Of a stretch of DNA of 64,000 nt, positions 60,305-64,000 are shown one piece after another (position 1 is the first letter of the stretch; each line of letters starts with the position of its first letter). The translations under genes were made by a program, and so were the position numbers. Source of the stretch: Stromatinia cepivora (lineage: Eukaryota; Ascomycota; Leotiomycetes; Helotiales; Sclerotiniaceae); contig RCTD01000017.1 in assembly GCA_014898415.1 (NCBI GenBank), positions 1,053,001-1,117,000 of the forward strand, written 5' to 3'. The notes beneath the pieces were generated by a model that saw only the letters and a list, made by a program, of their open reading frames with translations, searched no databases and was not told the origin of the DNA.

Positions 60305-62816
60305 TGTTCTGAAATTCTCGTTCTTTTTTTTCGAACTCGCACTCGGACTCGAAGATATGTGGTATGGAGTACAGTGTGAAGGATAGCCTATGAGTTTTCG
60401 AGAAGTACGAAGTACGGAGGATGAAGAGGAAATTTCTTCCATCATTCTCCGCATTCAATCCAATCCCCATCCCCGGTCATCCAATAAATGACCGCTTTTG
60501 CGAATAAATATTATCACCCGGAAGCTGGAAACGCGAAGCTGGGAATCCGAATCTGCTGATGCGAATGCGAATGCGATACGGCATGCAGCATTTCTTCACG
60601 ACGTGCGGCTTGCATTACATAAATATTGCATGTGCGTTGCTTGTAGGCTGTAGCATACCTAAGGTACTAGATAGACTGAGTCGTTGGCACGGTTGGATCT
60701 AACGGTTTTCGGATAGGGATTTTAGGGCTAGCTACTAGCTAGTACCGGGTTATTGTTTTGGACTGCACGCTAGATTAGATACTCCTATTTTTAATGGTGG
60801 ATATTAGATGGTTAGATATTAGATGGTTATTGGATTGGTGTGTGGATAGGGGTTTTTGCGATTCGAGTGGATGTGTGGAATGGGATTGCTATCGAAGGTT
60901 TAAATATTCTGTTTTGTTGTGACCCGTGAGCTTGTGACTATGATTGTGAACTTGTGATTGATAGGATGGAGTAAAATGGAATAGGGGTCCTGGGGCGTGA
61001 GGGATCCCCGTTTTAAGTTTTGACATCAATGCTGGATTGCCGGGGAGTGATTCGGTGGTTTGTATTGGTACGGTATATCTAGGTATCTGGTATCTTCTTT
61101 ATGGGAAGCCCCTATATTGTCATATGATGTTACTCGAGTATTTCTCGAATTGGGCATGATAACTATCCTTCCTTCCCAATTCATCCGACGTTTTTTGCAT
61201 GACATGTGATATCATTCCATACTCACTTCATATTAATATCATATCATTCACAAACTGGTTCCAAGTCTTCCTCGCAATGATTTGTAGGGAAATTAAGAAA
61301 GCTTAAAAATACATTTAAACCCCTACTTTGCTGAAAATCTCACAGGGATTACATCCGTCTAGAAGGTCACTAGTGTGAAACTACTGAGTAAATACCTGCA
61401 GACTCCAGAGATCTGGAAAGGTAAGCCGAAACAGGTACATCGGTGGAGATGTATCAGAGTTGTCAGAGATGATAGGAGAAAAATACATAACGTCAATTCA
61501 TATTGTAAATGATTAAATCAAGCAAATAGGATAGTAATTGATTGTACATTGCATAGAATGAATGATTCATTTCTAGTTGTACTGTTTCGTGTACTTTAAT
61601 CACAATGAATCAATCACCCATGAATCTAACTGTTTGCACCGCCCGTATAATCTATAGATCATCCAAAAGTGGAAACGCCTTCAATTACCTTCTTGGCCCT
61701 TCTTATTCTCTTGGCTTTATAAATTTGACTTTTTTATCTCCTAATTTCATTAAAAGAGTCAATCTAAGTTTGGTTGAAAAACGTTTAAACTCTGGGTCAT
61801 CTGGGTCATCTGGGTCTGTAAGGTCACGCAATATCAATCATAGAGGGAATATCGTTGACAACTGAATCAATCGGAACTCCCCTCATTCAGAAAGGTCCGT
61901 TCAGAAGATCTTGGACCCTGAATTGAATTAGAACTCCTTTCTTTAATTGTAGCTATTCAACGACCTCATTCAGTCTCCATTGAACCCTCTTTACTCATAA
62001 TTCCCCCTTTACAACCCCACCTGAGAAATCACGGTAACGCAAACCCTAGGCAATTATATTTGTACGGCTATCAACATCTTCCCGAATCCTTAAATTCCTC
62101 CCTATACAGATGTGTTACTTTGTGTACCACTCTTGTAAGATATTACTTTGAAAATCTATCTACAAACCCCCTGTTTCCAAGTCTCTCTCCACCAACTACG
62201 AATACCAAACGTGTGTCTGGCTGGGTCCAAGTCTGTCCGCAAGGAACTTAATCAGACTCGGCTTAGCTCGAGATTCAAATTAACCTGGATTCATACGATA
62301 CGGATACGCTTTTTTTATTTTAATTCATTTTATTACTACTAGTAAGTAGCCAACGAAATAAAACTTCAAGAGAGAAACCTTGTGCTTAGTTCTAAAATTG
62401 AATTGATTTTTGAAGATCTTGTATTCCGACTTTTAACACTAGTACCTTGCCAAAAAAGAAAATAGGACTGGTACGAGAGCTACCTCAAAGAAAGTCAAAC
62501 GAACAACACCTTCCTCTCCTCGCCTCCTCTCTCCTCTTTCCGCAAATTTATTTCAATTCACTCAACTTCTTTCCAAAGTTAATTATTTTTGTATTACGAG
62601 TTGCTGCTTCTTCTGCTGCTTCTATTACTGCAACTTTACTCTTTAAATTTTCATTTCTTCTCTTCTTACGCTCTTTAACTGCATCTTCCATGTACATTTT
62701 CTGGTAATACAAAACCATTTCATGCCACAAGGGCAATTAATATCAGCAAGTTAACATCTACTAGAATTTAGATAGCACAGAATTGTGTTTTTATTTCTCA
62801 AATCAACTCACTCACT

Positions 62817-64000
62817 ATGTCTTCTCTCATTCGTCCATATCTCGAGCTTGCCTTGGAACAAGTAGAAGTTTACAAGGACCAGTTGCTCGAGCAAATGTCA
62901 TTTATCTCCACGACCACATATGTCCTTACGATTTTGGCCATCTGTATCCCTCCTATTGCCCTTTTGACATTCTACGAACTCGAGCAATCGCGACAACGTG
63001 CCGAACAACCTAAGGGTTGCAGAAAGCTCGGCTTGAAGATCGATAGTAATCTTACGAATGAATTCGATCCCAAATTTTCCGAAGGACGTCCTCCAAGTAC
63101 TGAAGAAACATCTGCAGAATGGTGGAGATTAAAGAGCATGTGGATTTATCCAGTCAAGAGCTGTAAAGGGGTTGAATTGGGTAGAGGAACTGTTATTGCA
63201 AGTGGAATGGAATATGATCGTCAATTTACTTTCGCACAATTAAAAAGTCCATTCCCCGTCGCCGAAAATGATCCAGATCACAAAAAGGCCGCACACAAAT
63301 GGGAGTTTATCACTCAACGACAATTTCCATTGTTGGCAAAAGTTAGGACTGAGATGTGGGTTCCAGATCAAAGCGTGGATACATATGCTCCTCATATTGA
63401 TGATGTTGAGAGCGGAGGAGTTATAATTATGAGCTTCCCATATCAAGAGCCTGGGTGGAGAGGAACCGTCGCAAGCTGGGGTGCCAAGGTTATGGGAACA
63501 GTTCCTGAAAAACAATTCCGTGTGCCATTCGATCCATCACCAGTACAAATTGAGAAAGCAGGTTATACTGTTGAGAAAATGACGATTTGGAAAGAAACTG
63601 TTAGTGCTTTGAACGTGGAGATTGAAATTCCAGAAGAGCTCAGATATTACCTTGGTATCAGCAATAAGTTGGGTTTGTTCAGAGTCGACAGCGCGAATCC
63701 TAGAGAAGTTTTCAGAAATGCGCCTACAAAGGAACAACTTGGGTATCAACCAGTTACTGGATTTCAGGATGCTGTAAGATTTCCCCAAACCCTCTAGGAT
63801 CTGATGTATGAATTTGTGCTAATTTATCCTAGTATCCTATTCACCTTGTCAATCTTGCTAGCATCAGAGATGTTGAGAGTAAAATGCCAAAGGTTAAGGG
63901 GGCGCCTAGATTATCTGCAGGACAATTCCGTGCCAACTTAATCAGTATGTTATTCCCAAAACTCCGCAGGTTATTAATGTCCAATTCTAACACTCTCCAG
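62817..64000 (+). CDS. MOSC-domain protein (mARC-like), 5' part
   Basis: Model: join(62817..63773,63833..63944,64001 onward), truncated by the window end; an acceptor CAG occupies the last three bases. A membrane segment (TYVLTILAICIPPIALLTFY) lies at about 38-58, so the protein is N-terminally anchored. From about residue 100 the MOSC N-terminal beta-barrel begins: WRLKSMWIYPVKSCKG, GMEYDRQFTF, and then FITQRQFPLLAKV. Exon 2 begins YPIHLVNLASIRDV and includes RLSAGQFRANLI, a typical MOSC core motif (FRxN). Such proteins bind molybdenum cofactor and reduce N-hydroxylated compounds at mitochondrial or other membranes; here that role is inferred from family. The acidic, Ser/Pro-rich insert DDVESGG separates barrel strands. 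Confidence 0.9.

Larger units (their letters stand above)
59288..62816. other. Long intergenic region upstream of the MOSC gene
   Basis: About 3.5 kb without a supported gene. It includes GGTTTGTTTGTTTGTTTT and GGATGAATGGATGAATGGAT tracts just after smc2, the G-rich and GGAATAT repeats near 60.1-60.3 kb, a short CTGGGTCAT triplication at about 61795-61820, and C/T-rich sequence at about 62505-62545. A C/T-rich, AT-mixed leader runs up to the MOSC start. Open frames such as 61605-61865 show no domain. Confidence 0.5.

Noticed and set aside
61605..61865. 86-codon plus-strand frame before the MOSC gene
   Set aside because: No domain or splice model; contains a simple GSSGSSGS repeat produced by a DNA triplication.

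Overview
This is fungal nuclear DNA, most likely from a filamentous ascomycete of the Leotiomycetes (Sclerotiniaceae-like). That placement is an inference from gene content and protein style, not from a search. The genes have many short GT..AG introns (about 45-100 nt), there are no operons, and gene-bearing DNA of ordinary composition alternates with very AT-rich blocks of mutated LTR retrotransposons. Differences between the two LTRs of the complete element are all C/T or G/A transitions, the pattern expected of repeat-induced point mutation (RIP).

Layout: 1-3.66 kb is the 5' part of a RIP-degraded Ty3/gypsy element on the minus strand, apparently inserted into the LTR of a second element (to 3.87 kb), followed by an AT-rich spacer. 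5.1-8.1 kb (minus) holds a mitochondrial DnaJ co-chaperone (Mdj1 type) and a SAP30-like Sin3-complex subunit. 10.6-13.9 kb (plus) is a large C2H2 + fungal-TF-domain regulator. 15.8-17.0 kb is a secreted, probably GPI-anchored cysteine-rich protein. 17.3-19.0 kb (minus) is a protein joining a Sin3-type PAH domain to a 2EXR-like region. 19.5-22.0 kb (minus) is a DUF2415/WD-like protein with two compensating frame breaks. 22.6-24.9 kb is mitochondrial Hsp70 (Ssc1). 25.9-27.0 kb is eIF3g. 28.4-30.3 kb is a rhodopsin-like (PTH11-type) membrane protein. 31.5-33.5 kb is a dead SRPK-like kinase interrupted by a 436-bp hAT-type MITE. 34.1-41.2 kb is a complete RIP-degraded LTR retrotransposon with matching target-site duplication. 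42.4-45.1 kb (minus) is CCR4-NOT subunit NOT2. 45.9-48.4 kb (minus) is a Zn2Cys6 regulator. 48.4-55.5 kb is gene-poor, with AT-rich blocks and one eroded reading frame. 55.5-59.3 kb is condensin SMC2. 59.3-62.8 kb is a long spacer with G-rich and 7-bp tandem repeats. 62.8 kb to the end is the 5' part of a MOSC-domain (mARC-like) protein.

Functional links: Mdj1 and Ssc1 are partners in mitochondrial protein folding. SAP30 and the PAH protein both point to the Sin3/Rpd3 histone-deacetylase complex. eIF3g, NOT2 and SMC2 are housekeeping proteins. Exon sums were checked by hand: every spliced model given here with exon coordinates keeps a consistent phase at each junction. I found no tRNA, rRNA, CRISPR array or biosynthetic cluster, and no convincing new multi-gene system. 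The most interesting items are the MITE insertion at the kinase catalytic-lysine motif, the PAH fusion protein, and the in-frame stop before a conserved-looking tail in mdj1.
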